64,000 nt of DNA. Source: Limanda limanda. Its lineage: Eukaryota > Chordata > Actinopteri > Pleuronectiformes > Pleuronectidae. A program made the position numbers and the translations under genes. The stretch is from the NCBI RefSeq assembly GCF_963576545.1, contig NC_083647.1, forward strand, positions 8,225,007-8,289,006. Direction: 5' to 3'. The notes beneath the pieces were generated by a model, which saw only the letters and a list, made by a program, of their open reading frames with translations, was not told the origin of the DNA and ran no database searches. How positions within the stretch are numbered: the first letter of the stretch is position 1; every line of letters begins with the position of its first letter. Positions 27,901 through 38,829 of the stretch are shown here, piece after piece.

Positions 27901-28739
27901 GAGTTGGTCACAAAAAAAAGAATCCTCCCCGTTGAAAAATAACCTTTGAAGTGGAGGTGACTGTTGCCCGGAAGACTAATTGTGCAATTTTGCTGTAAAT
28001 CAAAGCGAACAAAACACGTCTTGTGGACGGGGGTGCCCCGGCAAGCTGTTGTTTTCTTGGTGGAACCATCAGATAAGGACAATGTGTGTACATCTGTGGG
28101 TAGAAGACAAGGCTGAGTGTGAGATCAAAAGCAGGAAGCTCATTGATGTACAGTCCTCGTACAGCCTCTTAGAATGTTTTTTTCTTTATCATGTTCTTCT
28201 GTTAATTGTCATTGTTTCTTTCCGTGAGATAAAGCCCCTGCACTGAGGTCTGTACTTCACATGCAGCTCTGAGACAACTGAAGCTCTGGCAGCTGGAGGG
28301 GACTATCACTTTATTTTGACACTTCCTATCCAGAAGATTAAGAAATTAAGTGATTGAAAGTCATCATTTTAAAAGGTATGTATGTTCTGGAAAAACAGGC
28401 ACAACTACCGATTTGTTTACTATATGCGATTTTGTAATCGCACAATGTATTTTGATTCCTTTACAGTATCTTTATTATACATATCGTAAGAGCGGTAATT
28501 AATGCTGATTGGGGCAAAATACAACAGATGCTTTGTGCGAAGATTTGGGAATCAGAAAAACTCGTGAAACGTCTTGGTATAATTTTCTTGGATTCATTGG
28601 TGCAGTGTCATGCACTCTTCGCTAGCCTGCAAAGAAGTTGCAAGGAAAACCTCAGTGAGTTCACAACTCTTTTAACAGCCTTTTCACAAAGAACAGGACT
28701 TGAGCACGGCTCCTCATCGTAAGCTCCACACTCGTTCCC

Positions 28740-29190
28740 CATTTCTATTTGAATTGATGTTACCATCCTTTTTACTCATATACAAAGCTACTAATGATGA
28801 AGCACCTTCTTACATCAAGGACCTTTAAACTCCTTGTCAACCACCGAGAGCCCTTAGGTCCTCTGAGACTTGTTCTTAAAGTTTCTTCAGCTTCAACTGG
28901 ATTCTGCGAGAGTGGTTTACCTGCACAGTCAAGTTAGAAATGCAAGTTTTGTCCACATTTGTAAACGTTTACTGAGGTCGTATTTATTTAGGCAAGTTTT
29001 TCGTCATTGTAATGTATATTTTTCTTCTATCAATTTTGCCATTTAATTTAGTGTCTTACTTGGATCCATAATTTATAAAAAAATATATTATAAATGAAAT
29101 GTTCAACATGTTCCTTTTTCAATGTAAAAAACTTTGAGTTGCATTTATGTTTAAAAGGTGCTATGTAATTAAAGTTGAATAGCGTTTATT
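28740..29190 (+). mobile_element. Non-LTR retrotransposon 3' fragment (reverse transcriptase end and tail)
   Basis: Between 28775 and 28865 broken frames give words such as 'YKATNDEAPSYIKDL', typical of the C-terminal end of L2/CR1-like reverse transcriptases. The 3' end reads 'AACTTTGAGTTGCATTTATGTTTAAAAGGTGCTATGTAATTAAAGTTGAAT', a usual tail of this group. Stops and frameshifts show that it is dead. Confidence 0.55.
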
Positions 29191-30124
29191 ATTATCATTA
29201 TTATTATTGTTAAGTTTGAAAGTGACTGTTCAATTTTAACTTGGACAGTCACCGTTAAAAACAGATTGCACCGGACAGTTTTACAGAACTGTCACTTCTG
29301 TAAAATATAGACAGAAATAATTACAAAGCGAAGGTTCTAAAATTGTGTTTCTATACAAACAGCTCTTCCTTCTCGTGTTATTATCTTCCCCAAAAGATTC
29401 TGTGTGAGCACAGCATATATTCCTTATCAACGAGTGCAACTGCACTGTACTATGTCTAATCTGGAAATAGGGATTTGTGAGAAGTGAAAATGCTAAAGCA
29501 AGAGATATAATCAGCAAAAGATCAAATCCTGTTTTCGAAGAAGTAAAAGTTTCTCACATGCTGTTGTTTGCATGATGGAGACATAATACTGTCCATTTAT
29601 ATTCAGCAGTTAATATATAAATTATTATTTCCTAATTTATTTTTCCTTAATTATTTGTTATTACTAGTAGCTTTGTAAGTGTTTGTGGACCTTGTTCTAC
29701 GTCAGTGACCTTCGTGTCAAACATCTCAGATCTTCACTGATCTCTAATCAGCTGCTGAGATCAGACAGAGCACAGAGTGCAGCCTACCTCTGCTGCATCC
29801 TCTTGAAGTCAAATGGATCTGAAAGTGGGTCATTTTCAAACCGGAGGAAGATCTGAACTAGAAAACTGGTTTGTCTTCTAAAAACAGAAGAAAACTGAGT
29901 TGTCTCCGTCAAGCGAAGGCTTTGCACTAAACTCTCAAAATGATGCACTACAACATTATTGTTTGTCAATCGCTGTGTCACCAAATTACCACCAGGGTAT
30001 TGTTTCAATATTAATGAGGGCCACCCATTACAGATCTGTTAAGGAATGAACACATTACTTATTGACCTTGAATTTTCCTAATTTACCATTAACAAATAAA
30101 TTTGGAATAAATCACTTTGGAATT

Positions 30125-30340
30125 CACAAGATAAAATAAGTTAATCCTTTATTGATCCCCATGGGGTAAAATCAGGTATCATAACAGCACAAATTCCGAA
30201 TAAATACAGGTAAAAAGAATAGAATAATAATAGTTGAAAATAAAAATAGGGGGAAAAAATGATATAAGAAGAATTACAAAAACACATTGATACAGAAAAT
30301 TACAGCAGTGTAATCGTCTTAATAATTAATAAACGTTACT
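30125..30340. repeat. Dispersed fish repeat ('CTTTATTGATCCC')
   Basis: The phrase 'AATCCTTTATTGATCCCCATGGGGTAAAATCAGG' is a well-known teleost repeat end. It lies just upstream of the receptor exon. Confidence 0.5.
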
Positions 30341-30571
30341 GCTCAGTTACTGTAAAATGCGAAACACAAATGTACTGTAATACTGGGTATTCTCACTTTA
30401 TTTTGTAACTTGTCAAAAAACATTATTTTATAATAATATAATATAATATAATATAATAATAATCTAATGTGTATATTAACCAGAATAAAGCTGTCAAATA
30501 AAGTAATAATATTTTCAATGACGTTGCTGTTTGTTGCAAATGCTTTGTCTTTTCTCCTCCAGATTAAAATC

Positions 30572-31627
30572 ATGGCGTTGACGACTACAGACTATGACTA
30601 CAGTACACATGACTATGACTATGACTTCTGCAACCTTGACCCGAGCCCCACGGAGGTCATCACCCAAACATACGTCCAATCCATCGTCTGCGCCTTCGGC
30701 CTGATCGGCAACGTCCTGGTGATCGTCACCTACATGTTCTACAAGAGAGCCAAGACCATGACGGACGTCTACCTCTACAACGTGGCCGCGGCCGACCTGA
30801 TCTTTGTGGTGGCTCTGCCATTTATCACCTACAACGAGCGGCACAGCTGGCCCATGGGCTCTGTGGCCTGCAAGTTACTGAATTCAGCCTACAGCATCAA
30901 CCTCTACAGTGGCATGCTCCTGCTCGCCTGCATCAGTGGTGATCGCTACATCGCAATAGTTCAGGCCAGAAGATCCTTCGGCGCTCGCTCACACACTCTG
31001 ATCTACGGCCGCCTCATCTGCTCTGCTGTCTGGGTGTTTGCTCTGGCCCTGACGCTGCCCACGCTCCTCTACACCCAGCGCTGTGAAGAGCTGATCCTGG
31101 GGGAGCAGAACGTCACTGTGACGTGTGAGCTGTTTTTCAGCAGGGACGAGACAGCCAAGCTGATGAAGGTGCTGGTTCCCAGCCTCCAAATGGCCGTCGG
31201 CTTCCTGCTGCCTCTGGTGGTGATGGTGTTCTGCTACTCCAGCATCATATGCACCTTGCTGAGGGCACAGAACGGCCAGAAGCACAAGGCTGTGCGTGTG
31301 GTTTTGGCAGTCGTGGTGGTTTTCATCGTGTGCCACCTTCCTTACAACGTGACCCTGCTCACACACCTCCTGTCCCTGTTTAAGGAGAGAAGTTGTGAGG
31401 TGGAAAAGATTAAACTCAGAGTTCTGAAAGTCTCCAGGGTCGTAGCCTACCTCCACTGCTGTCTGAATCCCATCCTCTACGCCTTCATCGGGGTGAAGTT
31501 CAGGAGCCACTTCAAGCAAATAGTGGAGGATCTCTGGTGCTTCGGCAAAAAGTACATCTACACTGTAAAAAAAGAAAAGTTGACTCAACTTAAAAAAGTA
31601 AAGCAACCAGCTGCAACGCTTTTTTGA
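30572..31627 (+). CDS. ccr6: CC chemokine receptor 6-like GPCR, tail replaced by transposon sequence
   Basis: This is a seven-transmembrane, G-protein-coupled chemokine receptor at the plasma membrane of immune cells. In mammals CCR6 binds CCL20. The coding exon follows an acceptor (CTCCTCCAG at 30554-30562) and the ATG at 30572. The N-terminus is Tyr/Asp-rich (DYDYSTHDYDYD), as in sulfated receptors. Cys100-Cys185 and Cys20-Cys275 pairs are present. The DRYIAIV box is at 124-130, an N-glycosylation site at 180, and HCCLNPILYAFIG at 295-307. RAQNGQKHKAVRV (loop 3) and KFR..F..I..DLWC (helix 8) match CCR6 more closely than other chemokine receptors. Read through, the frame gives 351 residues, but the last 21 (from residue 331) and the stop at 31625 come from a transposon inserted at 31561. 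The native tail lies at 41579-41671. The receptor is well recognised; paralogue a or b cannot be told. Confidence 0.88.
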   Translation: MALTTTDYDYSTHDYDYDFCNLDPSPTEVITQTYVQSIVCAFGLIGNVLVIVTYMFYKRAKTMTDVYLYNVAAADLIFVVALPFITYNERHSWPMGSVACKLLNSAYSINLYSGMLLLACISGDRYIAIVQARRSFGARSHTLIYGRLICSAVWVFALALTLPTLLYTQRCEELILGEQNVTVTCELFFSRDETAKLMKVLVPSLQMAVGFLLPLVVMVFCYSSIICTLLRAQNGQKHKAVRVVLAVVVVFIVCHLPYNVTLLTHLLSLFKERSCEVEKIKLRVLKVSRVVAYLHCCLNPILYAFIGVKFRSHFKQIVEDLWCFGKKYIYTVKKEKLTQLKKVKQPAATLF

Positions 31628-31930
31628 GTTGACCTAACTTAAGGGCTTGTGAGTTGTGTCAAATTAAATAATTAAGTTCACTCAAAATGTTATATAGAGT
31701 AGCTTTGAATGGTGATGTTCTGTTAGACTAACTTAACATCTCCATTCAGAGCTACTCAAATCTACAAGTTAGGAATACTAGATTATATGCATGCTAATGA
31801 TTTGAAAACATACATCAACAGAACTGGATAGTTTCAGTCGAGAGAACTTAAGCTTAAACTTGAAATGCTTAGTTAACTCAACTTTGCTGCCCATGAGTTG
31901 AGCTAACTCAAGTTTACTCTATTCATACTG
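31571..31930. repeat. Left subterminal repeat region of the transposon
   Basis: Many dispersed short motifs occur in both orientations: GTTGACTCAACTT, TTGAGTTGACC, GTTAACTCAACTT, GAGTTGAGCTAACTCAAG. In CACTA elements such motifs are binding sites for the element's own protein. Here the role is inferred from pattern only. Confidence 0.6.
31663..31668 (+). terminator. Possible polyadenylation signal for the truncated receptor mRNA
   Basis: An ATTAAA lies 36 bp after the transposon-supplied stop codon of the receptor. It could end a short receptor transcript that is not spliced across the element. Confidence 0.25.
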
Positions 31931-31974
31931 TTGTGGAAATTCAATAATAACAGCAAAATTCTATAAATAATCTG

Positions 31975-31980
31975 TTTATT
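31975..31980 (-). terminator. Probable polyadenylation signal of the transposon genes
   Basis: TTTATT on the plus strand is AATAAA on the minus strand, about 770 bp beyond the stop of the SAMD3-like gene and just inside the subterminal region. It is a suitable 3' end for the minus-strand transcript. Confidence 0.4.
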
Positions 31981-32242
31981 AAGAACACAGGGGTTAACAT
32001 TATATACATCCAATAACTACAAAAAAGGCAACATTGAAATTGCAGCAGCAGCGATACTTAAGTGAACTTGGTATCATTATACAATTATTTTCAAAGATAG
32101 ATATGTAAACACATAACAAAGTGCAGAACCAGCTCTCAATACTTTAGCTATAATATAGAAAACAGTATGATGACACTATGAATCACAAAACATGTGTTAG
32201 TCAGATACTTGAGGAAACCACTGGCCAAACCCAGCAGTGAAG

Positions 32243-32750
32243 AAAGTGCATCCATAAAAAAAATATGTAACAAGACACAAACATGTTAGGAGATGTAGAT
32301 AACCAAATCCAGCACTTAGTAAACACTAACTTCCAATGGGAACATGGGATTCGTAGCAACACTACACAAACTTGTGTAGCTACTACTGAACTTAAAAACA
32401 TTTTGAGGAATAAAGTGACATGTCTATAGAAAGCGCATCCATAAAAACGTGTAACAAGACACAAACGTGTTTAGTTGCAGAGATAAACAAATCCAGCAGT
32501 TAGTAAACACTAACTTCAAATGGGAACATGTGATTTGTGTGGCTACTACTGAACTTAAAAACATATTTTGAGGAATAAAGTGACATGTCTATGTGCGCAA
32601 GTGTTCATGGTGGCAGGCTTCTTTAACAAGTTTTTTTTCAGCGCCTGAACACAGGCAGAGCAATCTGTGCAGAGGTTTATAAAAAAATACACAAACTACA
32701 CAAACTTGTGTAGTTATCACTGAACTTAAGAACTTGTGTCATGGTATTGG
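32243..32750. repeat. Tandem duplications in the transposon gene 3' region
   Basis: A unit of about 190 bp, containing 'GCATCCATAAAA', 'GTAACAAGACACAAAC', 'TTAGTAAACACTAACTTC' and 'GAGGAATAAAGTGACATGTCTAT', occurs twice (about 32243-32425 and 32436-32592). A second duplication of about 135 bp follows: 32622-32690 copies the last coding bases at 32757-32820 with several differences. Both lie in the 3' UTR of the SAMD3-like gene. Confidence 0.8.
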
Positions 32751-32751
32751 G

Positions 32752-35336
32752 CTACTTTAACAAGTTGTTTTTCAGAGCCTGAACACGGGCAGAACACTCT
32801 GTGCCAAGGTTCATAAAAATCTTTTGAAGGGCCTCAAAAGTGTACTTCAATCCTTTGGGGTAGTCCAGGTTGAGGTTGTAGATGCATCCAAAGAGAAGTA
32901 CAATGGCTGTACTGATGTCAGAGATGTTATCCACAACGACCTTTTCCTCGATGACAAGGGCAATGTTGACTGTTCTGGGCATTGAGTGAGCTCTCCCAAC
33001 ATCATCTTCAACAATGGTGACTATGCCAAGTTGAACACCTGCAACGGACGTTTCCTCCGAGTCTGTATCCTAGAGAAAACAAACAGACATTACTTAAATT
33101 TTTAATGTTTTCATCACCACATTTATAAATAAATTATATGCCCCTGCCCATGAGTAAAGTGACATGCGCCTTTATGAGTTAAACTTTGAGTGCAAGTGAC
33201 CACTGTTCAAAATATGAAGAAATTTCCTAACGACAAATTTAAGATACATTAAAAAATACATTTTGTAAGGCCACCAGATTAATTTTGACCACCCAGATGT
33301 CATCAGTTAATCCATGTGAAGGGATAATTTGTGCGAAATCTGGCATTTTTTTCTAAAGGTGCTCATAAAATTCTGCTGGTGTGCAGTTTAAAAGGTGTGG
33401 GATAATCCTTTGATTCCATAAGTGTTAACAATCCAAAAAGGATGGACAATATCTCACCCTGACAGTGCATATAAAATCGGCCACAATCCAAACACAAAGA
33501 CTTGCAGCAAAATTTACTGATTTAAGTTTTTTTTTAGGTCAACCCTCATAGATTACCTCTTGATAATGGGTTTTTACTTTTATTGTTAAAGATTTCAGCC
33601 TTAATTAGGGATAATTACTTATATTACATTAAAGGGAATATAAATAAGTTGTTTTATTGCATATTACTATCAAATGAATGTTTTTGCTCCCTAATCAGAG
33701 ATGTACTGGCCCCTTGTATATTTATATTGGCCCAGCTATTAAAAAAAATGGAAGAAAAAAACTTCAATGGTATAAACCGAAGTATTCTTACCAGACATGT
33801 CTTCAGGACGTTGCCTGGATTCTCCCTCAAATAGAGAGGTAGACCTCGTAGAGCTGTGGCCTTCCTTTGTGCAAGCACATCGGTTGTCTGAAAGACACAA
33901 ATAAAGTTAAAAAAAATATACCATGGCCTGAAAATAAAATCACACCACACCTATTCACAATTTATGTTAATGTCTGTTTGCAATGTGAAAATGCACTCTC
34001 AGAAAACCTTAATTTATCTCCTACTTGCATTACCTGTTCATCAAGGTTGTCAAGGAGGGCCTTTAAGTCCTTTCCTTGTGTCCCGCTACGTGTTCTATAA
34101 AGCTTTATCAGGTTTGAGGCGTGTGCATCCAAAGATGTCAAGAAGGTCTTCTTTAGATCCACTTGAGTGATTCTAAAAAACTCAGCATATATCTAAGAGA
34201 GGAGAAATAACAGTATTAGTGTTAATACAGACTCCAATTACAGAAGGTGCCCACATTGTAGTTATAAACTAAAAGGGTTTGCTACATCCGGAAGCTGAGC
34301 AGAATGGTGGAATTTGTAGAGCATTCAGGACATTACACATTATAAAAAAAATAAATCTTACCTGTTCTTCCAAAAACAATGCTGGCCACTTCTCCAACAC
34401 ATCAGCAATAGGCGGTTCTTCCTCCACAATACCCTTCCTGCGTAGGGAAAAAGTAGCTTCCATTTTCGATTCGATCAGGGTCTTGTTTGGAAGTCTTTTC
34501 AGAACTTCCTCCTGTATTAATTTCCTTTCCCTCTCTTGTGATTCGTCAGTCTGCCCTTCAGGATTGTCTGGAAGAAAGTTCACTTCACACCTTCTGGCTT
34601 TCTTTAGACACCTGGTCACCTCTGCATTTTTTCTTTGGTTAACCCAGACTTCATTACAGCCTGCCATCCGTAGCTTTTGGCGGTAGTTGCCAAGCTTATA
34701 TCTAATGCTCATGGCCCAGCTGTGAAATCCAGTTCCAACTCCTGGGTCAGCAAGAGATGGGTGTTTCTCAATAAGTGCAGCAGCAACTGATTCAATTTCT
34801 TGAGTCTTTGGGTAGGCCTTGTAGGAAAACATTGCCTGAGCTAGGTTGTCCAGGATGTCCATTTTCATTTCCCTTGGTACAGTGAGAAGTACTCCACTTT
34901 CCTTGAACAAAGCATCCCCGTTAGAAAGCCTCAGTGCAACATCAAATGAAAAGACTGGAATTGGGAATGGAGATGGCCAGTTCTCTGCACTCTCACGCCG
35001 CCTAAGCTGTACGGACGAACCCTGGGCTGCACTGGTGGATGGAGATGACATGCTATCAGAATCCAGTCCAGAAAAGGTAGAGGTAGAAGCCGGTGATTCT
35101 GTTGGGATGAAGGATTTCAGGATCTTCAATACAGCTCTTTCTGGAGGAAGCTCTCTAATGTCTGTCAAATTACACAGTTCATTTCCAAAGTCAGGGTCCT
35201 CGAACTGAATTAAAAAGTCGCCTTCGAGTTGAAGTCTTTCTGTAAGAATCCCCTTCAATTGTTCGAGAGACTCGAGGTCTTCTGAAATATCCAATCTTCT
35301 GATGTTATCAGGGGAAATGACAACACGTAGCAGCAT
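32752..35336 (-). CDS. Transposon-borne SAMD3-like protein with N-terminal PB1-like domain (4 exons)
   Basis: Exons are 34362-35336, 34034-34192, 33792-33887 and 32752-33069. All junctions are GT-AG and in phase 0, giving 515 residues with no break. The start is the first ATG after a strong acceptor (TTTTTTTTTCAG at 35340). Residues about 1-75 (LLRVVISPDNIRRLDIS...) look like a PB1-type interaction domain. A Ser-rich linker follows, then a region beginning WPSPFPIPVFSFDVALRL that is typical of proteins labelled 'SAM domain-containing protein 3-like', found in many copies in fish genomes. The C-terminal exon (LFGCIYNLNLDYPKGLKYTF) is also typical of that group. The function is unknown; it may help transposition or bind the transposase. 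The lack of decay suggests recent activity. Confidence 0.82.
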
Positions 35337-35656
35337 GATCTGAAAAAAAAACGTATAAGAACGCCATAGCAAGGTCACAAAATACACAGGACAGTTCTGA
35401 GCATGTCTTTAACACCTTAGAATGTGTCTCCAGTGACTTCACCGGGACCATATACATACACATCTTTGCTTTTGTTTTGAACAACTGACATTTGGGGCAA
35501 CCCAATATCATAATTTATCAATTTATATTTCAAAATACACATAAAGAATATCAAATAAGGTAGTTTTTGCACATAACTGTTTAGAACACAGTGTTTCCTT
35601 TGTACATCTGAACCAGCATTTCAAACACAACTACAATTGGTCCCAAAATCTAGCTT

Positions 35657-38317
35657 TCAGTGAAGGAGGAACCTCTTCAGGGAGATGATTATCTTTCCCC
35701 CGACAGCATAAGACGTTAGGGGAGTGTTATCATTCAGGTCTTCTGGCTCAACTATTTCTAGGTCAGCATTTTCAGACACCTCGTAACACCTTAGATGTTG
35801 AATATACCACGAAGAAAGCTTCCTGCACAAGAAGGAAACCGTGTTACTTTGGGAATGAACAATAATATTAACAAGTTTCAAGAACTCTGGTAAGCCACTG
35901 CATTCCCCTGCACACAAAACCATGCCTTCACTGTAGCGGGTTCCATGCAAATGTACATCTGAAGCAAGGGACAACACTGAGAGGTGCGGGTATTTGTTTT
36001 TTACTGCACTCCTCTGTGGGATGTCCAAGCTAAATGAGCTAACTGTTTTAATATTTTGCACTGACAAGGGAGGTGAAAAGAGGCTTGGACCATCTAGGTA
36101 ATGGGCCATTGTTAGCTGGTGCTTGTTTGCAAGTGTGAGGAGAATATTTTTGAAGTTGTGGACATCATGCACAATCTTTTTGAAAGAACTGTGCTTGGCC
36201 TCAAATCTCATGGTCCATAAGTCTATTAATGGACCAAAGCATCGAATCAAGTGGGGATAGTGCTCCACAAAGTGGTGTTTTGGTCTTAATCTCAGGTCCG
36301 GAAAGGTTTCTCTGAACAACTCCCTGTGGTCAGTAATCTTCCTTTCAAGGAAAGCCAAGATGGCATCTGAAAAGTATGCTGATGCAATCAACTCAACTAT
36401 CTCTTTCAGGTCCATCAAGATCTCCCAAGAGGCTTCATTCTCTGGTACAAGATTACCAATCATTAAGGGCAGTAGCCGCAGCAAAGTCCAATTCTCATGC
36501 CCATTCCCACCTATTATTGCCTTTGAAAAGCTGGCCTTGGATATTCTTTGGGGCCTGTTTACTTTGTCAGAGTCCTTATATGGGAAATTACTAATGCGGC
36601 TGTTGAGAATATCAAGACTAAAGTAACTTCTTGAGATCAGTTCTTTCAGACAAATAGATAACTCAAAAGGGACAATTCCTTCAAATAAGTCATGGAGAAT
36701 ATCTGGTGGGAATCCAGTAATAGGATGAAAGTAAGACAGGTGTTTACTTAGGACACATTCAGCTTTGACACCAAGAACACTTTTAACGCCAGTCTCCATT
36801 AACTCAGCTACAGTAGAGTTGTGTTGCTCAACAGTTCTCAACTCAAAGTGGCTGCTAGATTTAGTCTGTATATCCTTTTTGTTGACAAGGCAAAACCTGC
36901 AAAGATTGTCCACTATAAAGCTTTCTTGGAAACCCGCTAAACCATGAGCTCCAAGGTTGTCAGCACATACACAGAGAACTGTTCCCCTTACATGTGAATT
37001 AAGGGATTTGACGAATACACCTTCTTGCTCTATACGGCCTATATCCTTGAGAAGTGGAGTGAAAAATTTTTCAAACCCAAATTCTTTCACGTCAACACTT
37101 TTCCCAAGCAGCGCAAGTTGTATTGATGGAAGAGTTGAACGGAATTTAGCAGGTAAGTTTTGGAGCACCCAGTATACTGCTGTTATCTTGTGTATTTTCC
37201 TTGAAGTACCTAGTGGATTACAGACTTCCAAGTCATCTATGTAAAGACCTAGCGAAATGCAGTTTCTCTGGCCACCTAAAAGTTTGTTCAGTTTGTAATA
37301 GTGCCCATTCCGAAAAGATCTATATTGTCCGGGTAGGCAGTCGTCGTCAAAAACCACTTTTTCTAAGACATCTGGTCTGTTGAGCAAAACTTCAAGGACT
37401 TCAAACAATGAAACATACACAAAAGTGTTCTGATGTTGTCTATCGTAAAGATACTCAACAGGATCAATAACTTTAAAATGTTCTTTATAATATTTAATCC
37501 TTCGATATTCTGTTGAGAGAACGCCCTTTTCTGATGTTGCCAGAAGATAAGGGTTAGTGTTGTATATTAAGTCTGAAATGCGCTCTGTTAGTTCTTCTGC
37601 AACAGACTCATCAGTACAACTTGGAAAGGTTTTAAGAACGTCTCTGATTGATTGCTTGGCTGTAAATTTGGAGAGTGACACAACATCAGTAAAACCACTT
37701 ATAATTTGCTGAGTTGCACTTTTAGAAATATGTAAAACAGTTTGCATGTAGAGAAATAAGGATGCAAGTTTGTGTTCAACTGTAGAACTTTCTGCAGGTT
37801 CTACGTATGAGCGGCTCTCTGCCTCCGAAGGATGCTGTTGAACATTGATCTCAGGTGGAAATTCTTCCTCTTGTTCTGATGGATTAGATGGTTGAGGTGT
37901 TGAGGATGTTACAGATGCTCGGAAATCAGTAAGGTTGTAGGATTTATGCCTCCTGCTTATATGACTACTGAAGGTTGAAAGCACAGTACTTGTGAATTCA
38001 CAGTCTTTGAAAGGACAATAAACAGTCACATGCTGCCTCAAATGAGTCTTTAGATGGGCTATGTATTTCTTTGGGGCACAGATGTCTTTAAAGTCACACA
38101 ATTGACAAAAAAAGGTGACTTCTACTTCAGTTTTTCTGGACTTTGTGTGTACTCTTGAAAGGTGGCATTTTAACCCACCGCTTGTTTTGAAAGTGCAGCA
38201 GCAGTCAGTGTACAGGCACGGCAGTGGCCAGAAGCGTCCCCGGTAGTGGCAAAGTCGGTAATGCTTGAGGAGAATATCCTGATTAGGGTGCGAGAACTTG
38301 CACTCCTTACACTGCAT
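35657..38317 (-). CDS. C2H2 zinc-finger transposase-like protein of the transposon
   Basis: This is a single 886-codon open exon after an acceptor (CTTTGTTTCACAG) just above 38324; the first ATG after it is chosen. Four C2H2 zinc fingers are at the N-terminus: C3-C6-H19-H24, C34-C39-H52-H57, C71-C74-H88-H92 and C101-C106-H119-H124. A long core follows with blocks shared by large animal transposase-like proteins: LYIDDLEVCNPLG (about 358-370), CADNLGAHGLAGF (451-463), CRFC (473-476), DILHDLFEG (539-547), RPKHHFVEHYP (678-688) and MRFEAKHSSFKK (703-714). Asp361/362, Asp453 and Glu706 are candidate catalytic acids, but I cannot prove which. It probably binds the element ends and cuts. No stop or frameshift is present. 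The CACTA/EnSpm label is inference. Confidence 0.82.
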   Translation of the reverse strand: MQCKECKFSHPNQDILLKHYRLCHYRGRFWPLPCLYTDCCCTFKTSGGLKCHLSRVHTKSRKTEVEVTFFCQLCDFKDICAPKKYIAHLKTHLRQHVTVYCPFKDCEFTSTVLSTFSSHISRRHKSYNLTDFRASVTSSTPQPSNPSEQEEEFPPEINVQQHPSEAESRSYVEPAESSTVEHKLASLFLYMQTVLHISKSATQQIISGFTDVVSLSKFTAKQSIRDVLKTFPSCTDESVAEELTERISDLIYNTNPYLLATSEKGVLSTEYRRIKYYKEHFKVIDPVEYLYDRQHQNTFVYVSLFEVLEVLLNRPDVLEKVVFDDDCLPGQYRSFRNGHYYKLNKLLGGQRNCISLGLYIDDLEVCNPLGTSRKIHKITAVYWVLQNLPAKFRSTLPSIQLALLGKSVDVKEFGFEKFFTPLLKDIGRIEQEGVFVKSLNSHVRGTVLCVCADNLGAHGLAGFQESFIVDNLCRFCLVNKKDIQTKSSSHFELRTVEQHNSTVAELMETGVKSVLGVKAECVLSKHLSYFHPITGFPPDILHDLFEGIVPFELSICLKELISRSYFSLDILNSRISNFPYKDSDKVNRPQRISKASFSKAIIGGNGHENWTLLRLLPLMIGNLVPENEASWEILMDLKEIVELIASAYFSDAILAFLERKITDHRELFRETFPDLRLRPKHHFVEHYPHLIRCFGPLIDLWTMRFEAKHSSFKKIVHDVHNFKNILLTLANKHQLTMAHYLDGPSLFSPPLSVQNIKTVSSFSLDIPQRSAVKNKYPHLSVLSLASDVHLHGTRYSEGMVLCAGECSGLPEFLKLVNIIVHSQSNTVSFLCRKLSSWYIQHLRCYEVSENADLEIVEPEDLNDNTPLTSYAVGGKIIISLKRFLLH

Positions 38318-38829
38318 CCAAATCCTGTGAAACAAAGAAAACACATTTAGTTTATGAGTTTAACACCACCCAAATGAACAAACTCAATTTGGCTGAGGCA
38401 GAGGTAGGCAACCTTTACATCAAAAGAACCATTTTGCCCCCTCTTCGCCCAAATAAAATTTGTCTGGAGCTGAGAAACATATTTGATAAGAAAGCTAATA
38501 AAGTTATACTATACTAAACAGTGTTAATTTCGTTGACGATAACGAAAAAATTCGTTAACGCCCCTTTTCCCATGACTAAGACGAGACGAAGACGTAACGA
38601 AATGGATCTTTGAAAATAAAAACTATGACGAAATCTATTTTATTTTCGTTAACGAGACGAAAATGTTGGCGGTTGACTAAGTCACAACAATTTTTAAAAA
38701 CATAATCGTATCAGGCCGTCATGAAGTACCCGGAGCGGCGAGTGTGTGTGTCTGTGTGTGTGTGCTGCCAGACAGCGCACCGGTCCCGAGGCTCCGCCCC
38801 CGCGCACTCGCTCAGAGAGACAGTGAGAT

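Larger units (their letters stand above)
24481..30562. other. Intergenic region between CRYBG1-like gene and chemokine receptor
   Basis: This is the AT-rich space between the divergently oriented left gene (minus) and receptor (plus). It holds a TA run at about 24525-24547, LINE-type tails near 24900-24995 and 28740-29190, a short repeat near 26090-26150 and another near 30125-30340. The 5' UTR exon of the receptor should lie here or further left, because the receptor coding exon begins at a splice acceptor; I could not identify it. Confidence 0.6.

Noticed and set aside
30515..31606. Minus-strand open frames across the receptor exon
   Set aside because: Antisense shadows of a clear GPCR coding sequence, without family resemblance.
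31562..31627. The last 21 codons of the receptor frame as its natural tail
   Set aside because: They coincide base for base with the transposon terminal repeat and subterminal sequence, and the expected Ser-rich tail lies at the other end of the element.
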